Below are positions 52,212 to 60,706 of a DNA stretch of 64,000 bases, piece by piece. The position numbers and the translations under genes were made by a program. The stretch is taken from positions 434,001 through 498,000 of the forward strand of contig NZ_CP147020.1 of NCBI RefSeq assembly GCF_037126435.1, given 5' to 3'. The DNA is from Bernardetia sp. ABR2-2B (GTDB lineage: Bacteria; Bacteroidota; Bacteroidia; Cytophagales; Bernardetiaceae). The stretch's first letter is position 1. The number at the start of each line of letters is the position of its first letter. The notes beneath the pieces were generated by a model. That model saw only the letters and a list, made by a program, of their open reading frames with translations, did not search any database and had not been told where the DNA came from.

Positions 52212-53105
52212 TTAGTGAGGAACATTTACATTATTTTGTTCTTCGTTCTCTTCATTTCCCTTTCTGGCCTTTCCGAAACGATAAACTAAACCCACATGAT
52301 GCGAATATCCAACTTGTGGAAGCGTAGTAAAAGCATAATCCAAACCGAAACTTCCTTTATAATAGCCTACTCCAAAATGAGCCAAAAACTCCTCTGTTGT
52401 GATTCCTGTTCTGATAAAAACTTGATTTTCATTCCACTTAACAGCTTGATATTCCAATCCTGCCTTAAATGAAGCTGGGTATTCTGTATCTTTTTCTGTT
52501 TCAAAATTTATGACTACACGCTCCACAGGCTTATATGAAACTCCTATTCTCATCATTGTTGGAATGCGTTCATCTTCAAAATCAGAAACTTTTGCTTGAT
52601 TGATATTAAAAATATGCATTCCCAAAAAAAGTGTTTCTGAAAGCTGTGCTAACCCTCCCATTTCTAAAGCAAAATTCTGACGAGTTCCATAGCCTTGAAT
52701 AGAAGTTTGTAAATAATTGGCTTGTATTCCAATGCTCATATTACTGATTTTGTGAGCATATCCAATTGCCAAACGATGCTCGTTATACAAATCATCTCCA
52801 AAACGAGTAACACCAATGCCCATTTTTCCATCAAAAAAAGCATCAAAAGTAGCACCTGCCTGTAAGGTATTAAGTCCAGAAAGTGTGAAGCGATTAGAGT
52901 AGCCCAAAAAAGCTTCTGTTCCTCTTACATCTGAAAGTGCAGCCACATTATTAAAAACCGCCCAAGAATCTGAAACAGTAAGTGAGGTTCTGCCCATTCC
53001 ATAGGTTTTTGCACCTGCTTCTATTTGTCCAAATTGAGCAAAACTAGTATTTTTTATAAAAATAAATGAGAAGAATAAAGCTAAAGAGAAGTAGATTTTT
53101 TTCAT
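52212..53105 (-). CDS. PorV/PorQ-like outer-membrane barrel protein
   Basis: 297 residues from the ATG at 53105, chosen because it starts the signal peptide (KKIYFSLALFFSFIFIKNTSFA); a Met eight codons upstream is less likely. The mature protein opens with GAKTYGMGRTSLTVSDSWAVFNN, the conserved start of PorV/PorQ-like proteins (UPF0164/OMPP1-like barrels), and continues as alternating beta strands. PorV shuttles substrates of the type IX secretion system in Bacteroidota, PorQ assists the same system; which one this is cannot be said, nor are por genes adjacent. Confidence 0.75.
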   Translation of the reverse strand: MKKIYFSLALFFSFIFIKNTSFAQFGQIEAGAKTYGMGRTSLTVSDSWAVFNNVAALSDVRGTEAFLGYSNRFTLSGLNTLQAGATFDAFFDGKMGIGVTRFGDDLYNEHRLAIGYAHKISNMSIGIQANYLQTSIQGYGTRQNFALEMGGLAQLSETLFLGMHIFNINQAKVSDFEDERIPTMMRIGVSYKPVERVVINFETEKDTEYPASFKAGLEYQAVKWNENQVFIRTGITTEEFLAHFGVGYYKGSFGLDYAFTTLPQVGYSHHVGLVYRFGKARKGNEENEEQNNVNVPH

Positions 53106-53266
53106 TAGTAAATCAAAATTTAACATTTTTGGAGAATTAAAATCAAATTACGAATTTGTTTTTAAAAATGCTTTATTTGTATGATTAAATTTTCTTGTAA
53201 CCTAAACTTAAAACCGTACACAAAAATGTTTAGTTAATACCTTTTTTAATAACTTATTTAGTTTAA

Positions 53267-53398
53267 AATTGCAATATTTTGCTGAATTTCAACTCTGTAC
53301 GACAATTATATTTTGCAAATGTACAGATTATAGAAAAACTTGCAGAGGAAGATGCCGCTGTCTTTACTTTTGTACCTGATTTTGAAAAATGGTAAGGT
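53267..53398 (+). pseudogene. Possible gene remnant
   Basis: An open stretch of about 43 codons, without ATG near its beginning, reads VQIIEKLAEEDAAVFTFVPD and ends FEKW before a stop at 53396-53398. Its amino-acid quality and slightly higher GC than the surroundings suggest the tail of a lost gene. Family unknown. Confidence 0.3.
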
Positions 53399-53452
53399 TA
53401 GCTGCCACTTCTATTGAAAATATTCTACTAACAATGGTTTTCTAAGGTGGGG

Positions 53453-53476
53453 AAATTTGCAATGCCAAAACAAAGT
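53453..53476. repeat. 24-bp direct repeat, left copy
   Basis: AAATTTGCAATGCC followed by AAAACAAAGT; identical to 54113-54136, exactly 660 bp away. The two copies flank the orphan gene at 53556-54086. Confidence 0.85.
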
Positions 53477-53555
53477 GAGTAATTTGATTATTTACTGATT
53501 ATTAAAAATACAAGTGATAGATATTAAGTTTGTGTATCAAATAAATTATACCAAA

Positions 53556-54086
53556 ATGATAGATAAACATACAGGTAGTTTTCACAGTCCATTTCTAATT
53601 TTTATAAAAGGTCTAAATCATTTACCAGACATAGAAATCCTACAATTATTGGAGCTTCAAAATGTTGAAACAAGAGATTTTGAAAAAGAAACAGAGTGTT
53701 ATCTTCGCATAACAAGGGACAAAGAATGGGTACATATTATGGATAATTGGTTTTATGGTCTATGGCATTCAAAATCTTTTAAAAATAGAGTTGATAAACT
53801 AGGAGAGAAATATGATATTTTTTATTGTTCTGTGGGAGATTGTGATAATTCTTTTGATTTTACTTATTATAAAAATGGATTGATTCAACGCAAATATGTA
53901 GTGAGTGATGATGGCAAGATGATAGAAAGTAAAGGAAAACCTCTACCCTTTGAAGAAGATAATTTGAAGGAATCAGATGAATTAGACAAAGTTATTTCAA
54001 TCGCTAAATCTATTGGAATTGAAACCAATCATAAGTTAGAGGATATAGCTTGTTATCAATATGAAAATATTTTTATAGAAGATTAA
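53556..54086 (+). CDS. Orphan protein of unknown function
   Basis: 176 residues from the ATG at 53556; an in-frame GTG at 53514 would add 14. Not recognised. It is soluble, acidic at the C terminus, with a Trp-rich centre (WVHIMDNWFYGLWHSKSF) and FYCSVGDCDNSFDFTYYKNG, where Cys-x4-Cys sits in a beta-hairpin-like context. The layout recalls immunity- or SMI1-like small proteins but no motif settles it. The gene and its leader are framed by the perfect 24-bp direct repeats, which suggests arrival or duplication as a unit. Confidence 0.6.
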   Translation: MIDKHTGSFHSPFLIFIKGLNHLPDIEILQLLELQNVETRDFEKETECYLRITRDKEWVHIMDNWFYGLWHSKSFKNRVDKLGEKYDIFYCSVGDCDNSFDFTYYKNGLIQRKYVVSDDGKMIESKGKPLPFEEDNLKESDELDKVISIAKSIGIETNHKLEDIACYQYENIFIED

Positions 54087-54112
54087 TTCAAATCTGTTCA
54101 AAACAAAACTCA

Positions 54113-54136
54113 AAATTTGCAATGCCAAAACAAAGT
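54113..54136. repeat. 24-bp direct repeat, right copy
   Basis: Identical to 53453-53476. It lies 26 bp after the stop codon of the orphan gene and 79 bp before the fumC start. Confidence 0.85.
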
Positions 54137-54215
54137 TCTTATTTTTACTCTCATTCAAAAATAGAATTTTAAGATAAAATATTTTCCATTTTCAATTATA
54201 CATTTTCAACTAATT

Positions 54216-55616
54216 ATGTCAGATTTTCGTATTGAACACGATACAATGGGCGAGGTAAAAGTACCTGCCAACAACTACTGGGGCGCACAAACGCAGCGTA
54301 GCCGTAACAATTTCAAAATTGGTGATGAAGCTTCTATGCCTAAAGAAATTATTTATGCGTTTGCGTATCTCAAAAAAGCTGCTGCACAAACGAATACAGA
54401 ATTAGGTGTTTTGGCGAAAGAAAAAAGCGACCTTATTGGAAAAGCTTGTGATGAAATTTTAGATGGAAAATTAGATAATGAATTTCCGTTAGTTATTTGG
54501 CAAACAGGTTCTGGAACGCAGTCAAATATGAATGTAAACGAAGTAGTTGCTAATCGTGGACACGTCATAAATGGTGGAAAACTGACAGATGATAAAAAAG
54601 CATTGCACCCAAATGATGATGTAAACAAGTCGCAGTCTTCGAATGATACATTTCCTACGGCCATGCACATTGCAGCCTACAAATTAGTAACAGAAAATAC
54701 TATCAAAGGAATTGAAAAACTCCGTGATACACTCCAAAGTAAAGTAGAAGAGTTTAAAGACATCGTAAAAATAGGTCGTACTCACTTTATGGACGCTACG
54801 CCTGTTACATTAGGACAAGAATTTTCTGGGTATGTTCAGCAATTAAATAATTCTTTGCGTTGCATCAAAAACGCACTAGAAATGGTAAAAGAATTAGCTT
54901 TAGGTGGAACTGCCGTAGGAACTGGACTCAATACGCCAAAAGGATATGATGTTTTGGTTGCTCAAAAAATTGCTAACCTTACAGGTTTCCCATTCGTAAC
55001 TGCACCAAATAAATTTGAATCATTAGCTGCCCATGATGCAATGGTTGAGCTTTCAGGAGCTTTGAAACGTACTGCTGTTTCGCTTATGAAAATAGGAAAT
55101 GATATTCGAATGTTAGGCTCAGGTCCTCGTTGTGGAATTGGAGAAATTATGCTTCCAGAAAACGAACCAGGTTCTTCTATTATGCCTGGAAAAGTAAATC
55201 CTACTCAGCCAGAAGCGATGACAATGGTTTGCGCCCAAGTAATGGGAAATGATATGGCTGTTTCGGTAGGTGGCTCAAATGGACACTTCGAACTCAATGT
55301 TTTCAAACCTTTGATTGCTGCAAACGTACTTCAATCGGCTCGTTTGATTGGAGATGCTTGTGTTTCATTTACAGATAATTGTGCTGCTGGTATCAAACCA
55401 AACAATGAAGTTATTCAAAAACATTTAGAAAACTCATTGATGCTTGTTACTGCTCTCAATACGCATATTGGTTATGAAAAATCTGCCAAAATTGCTAAAA
55501 AAGCGCATCAAGAAAACAAAACGCTCCGTCAAGCTGCCGTAGAATTAGAATATTTGACATCAGAAGATTTTGATAAGTGGGTTGTTCCTGCTGAAATGAC
55601 AGGCTCTTTGAAGTAA
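54216..55616 (+). CDS. fumC: Class II fumarate hydratase
   Basis: 466-residue iron-independent fumarase of the citric acid cycle. The signature [16 protein letters not shown] is at about 317-332; the substrate segments [12 protein letters not shown] and [14 protein letters not shown] and the catalytic-His region [16 protein letters not shown] are intact. The order and length match FumC homotetramers. A long hairpin terminator follows. Confidence 0.95.
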   Translation: MSDFRIEHDTMGEVKVPANNYWGAQTQRSRNNFKIGDEASMPKEIIYAFAYLKKAAAQTNTELGVLAKEKSDLIGKACDEILDGKLDNEFPLVIWQTGSGTQSNMNVNEVVANRGHVINGGKLTDDKKALHPNDDVNKSQSSNDTFPTAMHIAAYKLVTENTIKGIEKLRDTLQSKVEEFKDIVKIGRTHFMDATPVTLGQEFSGYVQQLNNSLRCIKNALEMVKELALGGTAVGTGLNTPKGYDVLVAQKIANLTGFPFVTAPNKFESLAAHDAMVELSGALKRTAVSLMKIGNDIRMLGSGPRCGIGEIMLPENEPGSSIMPGKVNPTQPEAMTMVCAQVMGNDMAVSVGGSNGHFELNVFKPLIAANVLQSARLIGDACVSFTDNCAAGIKPNNEVIQKHLENSLMLVTALNTHIGYEKSAKIAKKAHQENKTLRQAAVELEYLTSEDFDKWVVPAEMTGSLK

Positions 55617-55641
55617 TTTTTTGTTTATAAAAATACATCAA

Positions 55642-55680
55642 TACCCATACAAGTAGTTTCGAAACTATCTGTGTGGGTTA
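55642..55680 (+). terminator. Terminator of fumC
   Basis: TACCCATACA and TGTGTGGGTTA with an inner AGTTTCGAAACT palindrome form one long, slightly mismatched stem, followed by T residues. Confidence 0.8.
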
Positions 55681-55773
55681 TTTTTTGCAAAAGCTCAACT
55701 TAAATAATTAATTTTGCGTAAATTATAATCTGCAAACTATTTTTATCCTGCTCTATTTACTGTTTATCATAAA

Positions 55774-56520
55774 ATGCTCCATTTCCACAAATTATCTACT
55801 CAAGAACATTTTGACTTCCTCAATCAAGAACGTAAAGACCCAATTACAGGCGATTTGATAAAGGAAAATGACGAAATAGTGATTTGTAGTTCGTGTAAAT
55901 CTGCTTTCTTAAAAGAAAGTTGGGAGTATTTGGGAAGTACGCATTGTGAGCAAAAGCAAACCTTAGAAGTCATTCCAAAACAGAGTAAGTTGAAACTCAA
56001 AACAGGTTTACTAATAAGTTTGCCTCTTGTCCCAAAAGAAGATGTTATCAAAAAGTTTTTAAATATCTTAGGGATAGAATTTTCAGTTCTTGTATTTCTT
56101 TTCTTACTATTGAAGGGTTCTCTTTTTCTCCTATTTCTTTTTTTTCTGACCTTCCTTTTTCCCATTGCTATTGGCATTCTGATTACTCCAATTACTAATA
56201 TAGATTTATATAGCACTTATTTAGTCTCTAAAGGAATATTGGGAAAGAAAAAAATAGAATACACAAACATAGAGTATATATTGATAAATTATGAAATATC
56301 ATCAGGATTGAATCCAGCCCCAAATAATATTCATATCAAACTAACAAACAGAGGCACTGCTGATATGCTCTTAGATAAAAAACATATAAGTAATGATACA
56401 CTACTATTAGACTTTGTAACTACACTAGCTAGATATAATAAAGTAACTTTCAAGACAAATTATTATTACAGAAATTTAATTCAGAGCCAAAATATATCAG
56501 CAAATATAGAGTTAATTTAA
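55774..56520 (+). CDS. RING-like/treble-clef membrane protein, paralog 3
   Basis: 248 residues. Domain at 20-60: RKDPITGDLI, IVICSSC (Cys38, Cys41), a Ser-Trp pair (49-50) and HCEQ (His57, Cys58), again C-x2-C-x15-H-C. Two membrane segments (about 98-118 and 122-140) and a shorter C-terminal beta part follow. It shares N-terminal extension features (HxH...F near the start) with paralog 2, to which it is closer than to paralog 1. It stands after fumC with its own spacer. Function unknown. Confidence 0.7.
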   Translation: MLHFHKLSTQEHFDFLNQERKDPITGDLIKENDEIVICSSCKSAFLKESWEYLGSTHCEQKQTLEVIPKQSKLKLKTGLLISLPLVPKEDVIKKFLNILGIEFSVLVFLFLLLKGSLFLLFLFFLTFLFPIAIGILITPITNIDLYSTYLVSKGILGKKKIEYTNIEYILINYEISSGLNPAPNNIHIKLTNRGTADMLLDKKHISNDTLLLDFVTTLARYNKVTFKTNYYYRNLIQSQNISANIELI

Positions 56521-56872
56521 CTTTGAAAATATAAAATCTGAAAGTTGAATAAATAAAACTGGAGAGAAATATTATCTAATATCCATAAAAATCAGCCTTA
56601 GAATTACTTTTTGTAAATCTAAGGCTATTTTGATAGAAAGAAAATAAACGTGCTGATGTATAAAATAAACAACTACTTACCTCACCACTTTAGAACACCA
56701 ACCAAAGGCTTAGGCTTCCAAATAGCTATTCACTCTAGTAAAAACTATTGAACCAAGTTTGTTTTTTATTTCATCAAAAGGCAAAACAATAGCAAGTTAA
56801 ATTTGCTTATTATTGTTATATTTTGAATTCAACTTTCAAGCTCATTTTTATCAAAAAATTAAAACTAAAAAT
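56521..56872. other. 352-bp spacer with repeated hairpin A
   Basis: Holds the hairpin repeat at 56594-56626 and a tail of about 40 bp (GATAGAAAGAAAATAAACG onward) shared with copy D near 59240. The segment 56678-56710 (ACTACTTACCTCACCAC) resembles 61937-61960. No gene. Confidence 0.5.
56594..56626. repeat. AGCCTTAGA hairpin repeat, copy A
   Basis: AGCCTTAGA (56594-56602) and TCTAAGGCT (56618-56626) enclose a 15-nt loop and are followed by ATTTTGATAGAAAG. It probably also ends transcription of the preceding gene. Confidence 0.75.
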
Positions 56873-57274
56873 ATGATTGCAGAAAAAACATCTTTTTTAA
56901 TACTCAGTTATTCTCCTGAAACAGAAATACTAGAGTTAGAGTGGTTAGCAAAAACATCTGAGATGACAGATAAAGAGTTCCAAGAACAGGTGCTTTTGGA
57001 AAATAAAATGCTCTTAAAACACAAACCAAAAAAAATATTAGCTAAAACACTTCAGATGGAATATACCATATCACCTGATGAGCAAGAAAAGCACAATGAT
57101 ATAATATTACCAACCTTTAAAGCTATTGGGCTTGAAAAATTAGCTATTGTAGTAAGCCATGATTTATTTACTCAAGTATCTATTAGTCAAATATTAGATG
57201 ATGATACTACTGCTGGTTATCAATCCAATTATTTTGAAGATATTACTTCAGCTACAGCGTGGCTTTCAGAGTAA
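56873..57274 (+). CDS. Small protein, possibly STAS/SpoIIAA-like
   Basis: 133 residues from the ATG at 56873; the frame opens earlier at a TTG but that leader is AT-rich and unlikely. Alternating strand-helix pattern (LILSYSPETEILELEWL, KILAKTLQMEYTISPDE, LEKLAIVVSHDLFTQVSI) fits the SpoIIAA-like/STAS-type fold common in Cytophagales, where such proteins are often annotated as STAS/SEC14-like. The evidence is the pattern only. Soluble, acidic. It converges with the gene at 57490 across hairpin repeat B. Confidence 0.6.
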   Translation: MIAEKTSFLILSYSPETEILELEWLAKTSEMTDKEFQEQVLLENKMLLKHKPKKILAKTLQMEYTISPDEQEKHNDIILPTFKAIGLEKLAIVVSHDLFTQVSISQILDDDTTAGYQSNYFEDITSATAWLSE

Positions 57275-57299
57275 TTTTTTTTAATTATATCACATAAAA

Positions 57300-57338
57300 A
57301 ATAGCCTTAGCAGTACAAAGAGTTATTCTAAGGCTATT
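57300..57338. repeat. AGCCTTAGA hairpin repeat, copy B
   Basis: AATAGCCTTAG (57300-57310) and CTAAGGCTATT (57328-57338) with a variant loop, between convergent genes; likely a bidirectional terminator. A module with CACGGCT..AAGCCG follows at about 57380-57400 and recurs after copy C. Confidence 0.75.
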
Positions 57339-57489
57339 TCATTTCGATAAAAGAAGAGCTAGTTTTTGAAATGCAAAACCACGGCTGGAAGCCGAATACA
57401 TATTGCTCATTCATTTAGGAACAAGCGAGAGTAATTTTTTATTTATTTTCGCCAACTGAGATAGGGCTGGTGTCTAATAGCACACAAGT

Positions 57490-58326
57490 TTATTTAATAT
57501 TTATTCCGTACAAACTGAAAATTATCATTACACTAGCAAAACAAATAATTGATAGTACTGAAATCCAATTACCAATATATTTATATTTTCTAATACTTTT
57601 ATTGTCTTCTTTTTTTATTAGCCACCAAAAGGTAAATGTACAATAAATATTAACAAAGAAACCTCCTTCTTGCCAATTTTGAAACAGAGGAATATAGTTA
57701 GTGTTATTGATTTGATTATAAGTCAAGATATTCCAACCTATTCTAAATAAAACTATTGGTAGAATACCTATTAAAATTAGTAATATTTCATTTCTCTTCA
57801 CAAATAGATTTGCGTGACTTCTATGAAACACTGTCTGTCTAATTCCATTTTGCTGCACAACTACTTTAGATTTCAACTGACCTTCTAAATAGTCAAATTC
57901 ATACAAAACGTTTCCTAATTTAGAGTATATAATCCATTTTCCGTTTTTCTCTCCATCTTTATAACTCCCTTCACTTCTAAGCACTTTTAGAGTTGAGTCA
58001 AAATAGACTCTCCAATTACCATTTCTTACATATTCAGTCATCAACATTTTTTTATTACCTTCATTGGGATAAATAACTGTTTGTGATTTCAGTTTTTTAA
58101 TTTCTCCTTCTGCATGAATATTTCCATTGCAATAATATTCTTTACCATATATTTCTGAGATTATCTCTCTATGCTTTACTTCATTTCCACTACAAATCTG
58201 ATTTGAAGTCACATTATCTCCATTGGAAAAGTAATTTAATGTTGATGCAAAATCTCTATCGTCTTGTCCAATAACAAATTGATAAGAAAAAAATGCTAAA
58301 AAGAATAGGAATAATTTTTTGTTCAT
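57490..58326 (-). CDS. Membrane protein with MORN/YwqK-type repeat
   Basis: 278 residues. A signal peptide (about 1-20, LFLFFLAFFSYQFVIG) precedes an extracytoplasmic part containing a MORN-2/YwqK-like unit (EGSYKDGEKNGKWIIYSKLGNVLYEFDY, residues about 117-145). Three hydrophobic segments follow (about 180-195, 225-240 and 252-272). YwqK-like repeats occur in toxin-antitoxin contexts and in many envelope proteins; no toxin gene is adjacent. Transcribed leftwards from the accessory region. Confidence 0.65.
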   Translation of the reverse strand: MNKKLFLFFLAFFSYQFVIGQDDRDFASTLNYFSNGDNVTSNQICSGNEVKHREIISEIYGKEYYCNGNIHAEGEIKKLKSQTVIYPNEGNKKMLMTEYVRNGNWRVYFDSTLKVLRSEGSYKDGEKNGKWIIYSKLGNVLYEFDYLEGQLKSKVVVQQNGIRQTVFHRSHANLFVKRNEILLILIGILPIVLFRIGWNILTYNQINNTNYIPLFQNWQEGGFFVNIYCTFTFWWLIKKEDNKSIRKYKYIGNWISVLSIICFASVMIIFSLYGINIK

Positions 58327-58385
58327 TTTTATTTGTATTGCTGAACGATTCTTTTTGTGAAAAATTTAATAGTCTAAATTAAAAA

Positions 58386-58424
58386 AATAGCCTTAGAATT
58401 ACTTTTTATAAATCTAAGGCTATT
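58386..58424. repeat. AGCCTTAGA hairpin repeat, copy C
   Basis: AATAGCCTTAGA and TCTAAGGCTATT with the loop ATTACTTTTTATAAA, followed by TTGATAGAAA. Lies between two minus-strand genes, downstream of the 58553 gene. Confidence 0.75.
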
Positions 58425-58552
58425 TTGATAGAAAAGCTAGTTTTTATAAATACAAAAATCACGGCTACAAGCCGAATACATATTACTCGTTAGTTAAAAA
58501 TAAGCAAAAATTGTTTTTTTTTACGAGGCAGAGCAAGAGGGATAGTAAGTTT

Positions 58553-58936
58553 CTATATATTTTCTACCAACTTAAAAAAGATATATACTACAGTATGAAC
58601 AACAAGTGCCAGTACAAAAACGACAAGAAATATTCCAATTATATTTTTCATCATACTCAAAAAACGTTTGAAGGACAAAGGACGATTTAAAAACCAAGAA
58701 ACTTCTTCATCTGAGATAATGAACAATATATAAAAACCGAGCAAACTACTCAGAATAGCTGCATCATAATCTATAATATAAAACTGTATTGATAGCTCTT
58801 CAAGAAGGCTGAAGTATTCATATTGAAGTAAAAAATTAGGCAAGAAATGAGCTGTTGCTAAAAATGATACATACACATAAAATAGTATTATGATAACAAC
58901 TAAAATATTAAGAAACTTATTAGAAGATTTTTTCAT
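58553..58936 (-). CDS. Small multi-spanning membrane protein
   Basis: 127 residues from the ATG at 58936; the frame opens 23 codons earlier, but this Met begins a positively charged membrane protein start (KKSSNKFLN). Three hydrophobic segments (about 10-30, 55-75 and 95-118). No motif seen. Same orientation as the MORN-type gene and separated from it by hairpin copy C. Unknown function. Confidence 0.55.
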   Translation of the reverse strand: MKKSSNKFLNILVVIIILFYVYVSFLATAHFLPNFLLQYEYFSLLEELSIQFYIIDYDAAILSSLLGFYILFIISDEEVSWFLNRPLSFKRFLSMMKNIIGIFLVVFVLALVVHTVVYIFFKLVENI

Positions 58937-59535
58937 TTGGTTATTTATAATTGGAATAATTAATATACAAAAAACTAGGGGAGTGGTTAGATGTAACCTA
59001 AACAAAGTTTTTTATATACGTTTCTATTTTGGATAGAAAATCTCACTCTCTAAATTTATTATTTGCTGAATTAGCTCTAACTTTCTTGTTTCTATATTTA
59101 TTATAATTTCATTTATTGGCTCTTAGACTTACTTTTGATAACGTAATAAAATAAGTTTGTGTTCAGAAATTAGAAAACAACAAGAACGCAAAATACAAAA
59201 CAGCCTTAGAATTACTTTTTGTACTTCTAAGGCTGTTTTGATAGAAAGGAAATAAACGTACTGATTTATTAAAACAAAAACGGCTTCCCCTATCACCAAA
59301 GGCTTTCAGACATTACTCATCCGTTTGGAAACACAACTTCATGGATAATTACATAACCTCAAGAAGTTTTCTACTCATTAATTTTTTTTAAAATAAAAAA
59401 TAGCAAACTGTCATATTTGAGAAACAGCATTGACTAAGATAGTATATAGGATTTAAAATTAGAAAATAACTAATTGAAATTATTGATTAATAGAGACACA
59501 CTATTGACCAAATAGAAATAATCAAATTAATTACT
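58937..59535. other. 599-bp divergent spacer with hairpin D
   Basis: Separates divergent genes. It contains AGCCTTAGA hairpin copy D at 59197-59239, although no gene ends nearby, and AT-rich sequence that must carry promoters for both sides. The motif GTAACCTAAAC at about 58992-59002 recurs at 53198. Confidence 0.5.
59197..59239. repeat. AGCCTTAGA hairpin repeat, copy D
   Basis: AAAACAGCCTTAGA (59197-59210) and TCTAAGGCTGTTTT (59226-59239) pair over 14 bp; the G-C change in both arms is compensatory relative to copies A-C. The flank GATAGAAAGGAAATAAACG is shared with copy A. Confidence 0.8.
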
Positions 59536-60045
59536 ATGAACCGAGAACTTGAAAATATCTTTTTGGTGGGATTGGAAGAAAACAAGCAAAAATTGCTTCG
59601 GATTTGTTCGGCATATTCCACAGACCAAGAGGATAGAAATGACCTTTTCCAAGAGGTATTGATGAATATTTGGAAGTCAATGCCTTCTTTTAAAGCTAAT
59701 AGTTCACTCAGCACTTGGATGTACAGAGTAACACTTAATGTCTGTCTGAATGCACGAACTAAACTGACCAAAAAGAAAAAGCAATTTATAAACATGGATA
59801 GTGTTACACTTTCTAAGTACGAAGGAGAAACAAGTGTGGAAGAAGAGAATCCATTACTCATTTATATGCGCTCCTGTATTAAAGAAATGAATGAAGCCGA
59901 TAAAGCAGTAATTACTCTCCACTTAGAAGAGTTGCCTTACAAGGAAATTGCTGATGTTACAGGTATTACAGAAAACCATGTGGCAGTCAAAATCAAACGA
60001 ATTAAAAAGAAATTATTAACCTGTATAAACTCAAAATCATGCTAG
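59536..60045 (+). CDS. ECF-type RNA polymerase sigma factor
   Basis: 169 residues. Sigma-70 region 2 is seen in DQEDRNDLFQEVLMNIWKSMPSF (about 30-52) and region 4 in LPYKEIADVTGITENHVAVKIKRIKKKL (about 135-162), with no region 1 or 3, i.e. group IV. Its stop overlaps the next start as ATGCTAG (60039-60045), so translation is coupled. The following membrane protein is likely to sequester or sense for it, as in usual sigma/anti-sigma pairs. Confidence 0.9.
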   Translation: MNRELENIFLVGLEENKQKLLRICSAYSTDQEDRNDLFQEVLMNIWKSMPSFKANSSLSTWMYRVTLNVCLNARTKLTKKKKQFINMDSVTLSKYEGETSVEEENPLLIYMRSCIKEMNEADKAVITLHLEELPYKEIADVTGITENHVAVKIKRIKKKLLTCINSKSC

Positions 60046-60632
60046 AAAATGAATTAAGCAAAATTTGGAAATCTTCTCCAAAGCAAGAGCAAGTAAAGTT
60101 TGACAAATCAAGATTTATGTTGGATGTTCAGTCTAGTGTAGATGATTTTCATAAGCAAATGAAAAGTATGTATATCCGAGAAAGTTTGGGAGTATTTATA
60201 GTAGTTCCAATGTTCAGTTATTATGCTTTTAATGCCTCACATATACTCACAAAAATCGGATTTATATTAGTGGCATTGAGTGCTTTGTATATACTATATG
60301 TCATGAAAAAATCAAAAGACAAAGTGCCTAATAAATTCTCTATGAGTTATCTTGAATATCTACAGAAAACAAAAGAATACTTAGAAGACTCAAAGAAGAA
60401 CAGGGAAACTGTTATTATTTGGTATATTTTGCCAATAGTTTTATCTCTTTGGATAGCAATGATAGGAATGTACTTAACTGAACCAAACAAGCTGAACGGT
60501 TTACTAATCATGGGAGTAATTTCTGTGGTAATAAGTATTGTTCTTCACTTTTTAAATAAAAGATCAGCTAAAAAGTTTGTTGTACCTAAACTAGAAAAAG
60601 TAAATTCTCTCATTGAAAATCTAAAAGAATAG
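60039..60632 (+). CDS. Membrane protein translationally coupled to the sigma factor
   Basis: 197 residues. A cytoplasmic N-terminal part (1-45, LSKIWKSSPKQEQVKFDKSRFM) precedes two pairs of hydrophobic segments (about 50-90 and 125-170). There is no classical zinc anti-sigma motif or FecR domain, so anti-sigma activity is inferred only from the ATGCTAG overlap and the cytoplasmic head. Similar membrane partners of ECF sigma factors occur in Bacteroidota. Confidence 0.65.
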   Translation: MLENELSKIWKSSPKQEQVKFDKSRFMLDVQSSVDDFHKQMKSMYIRESLGVFIVVPMFSYYAFNASHILTKIGFILVALSALYILYVMKKSKDKVPNKFSMSYLEYLQKTKEYLEDSKKNRETVIIWYILPIVLSLWIAMIGMYLTEPNKLNGLLIMGVISVVISIVLHFLNKRSAKKFVVPKLEKVNSLIENLKE

Positions 60633-60706
60633 TTTTTCGATAGAAACAAACAGCACTTTTTATTCAAATTCAATTATCTATTTTAACACAATCAATTCGT
60701 AAAAAC

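Larger units (their letters stand above)
53127..53513. other. 387-bp spacer with repeat fragments and coding remnant
   Basis: Contains a 30-nt segment (53171-53200) repeated with one mismatch at 62143-62172, a possible coding remnant (53267-53398) and the left copy of a 24-bp direct repeat (53453-53476). Confidence 0.5.

Noticed and set aside
57490-58326. Toxin-antitoxin pair
   Set aside because: YwqK-like repeats alone are widespread in envelope proteins, and no toxin-like gene is adjacent.
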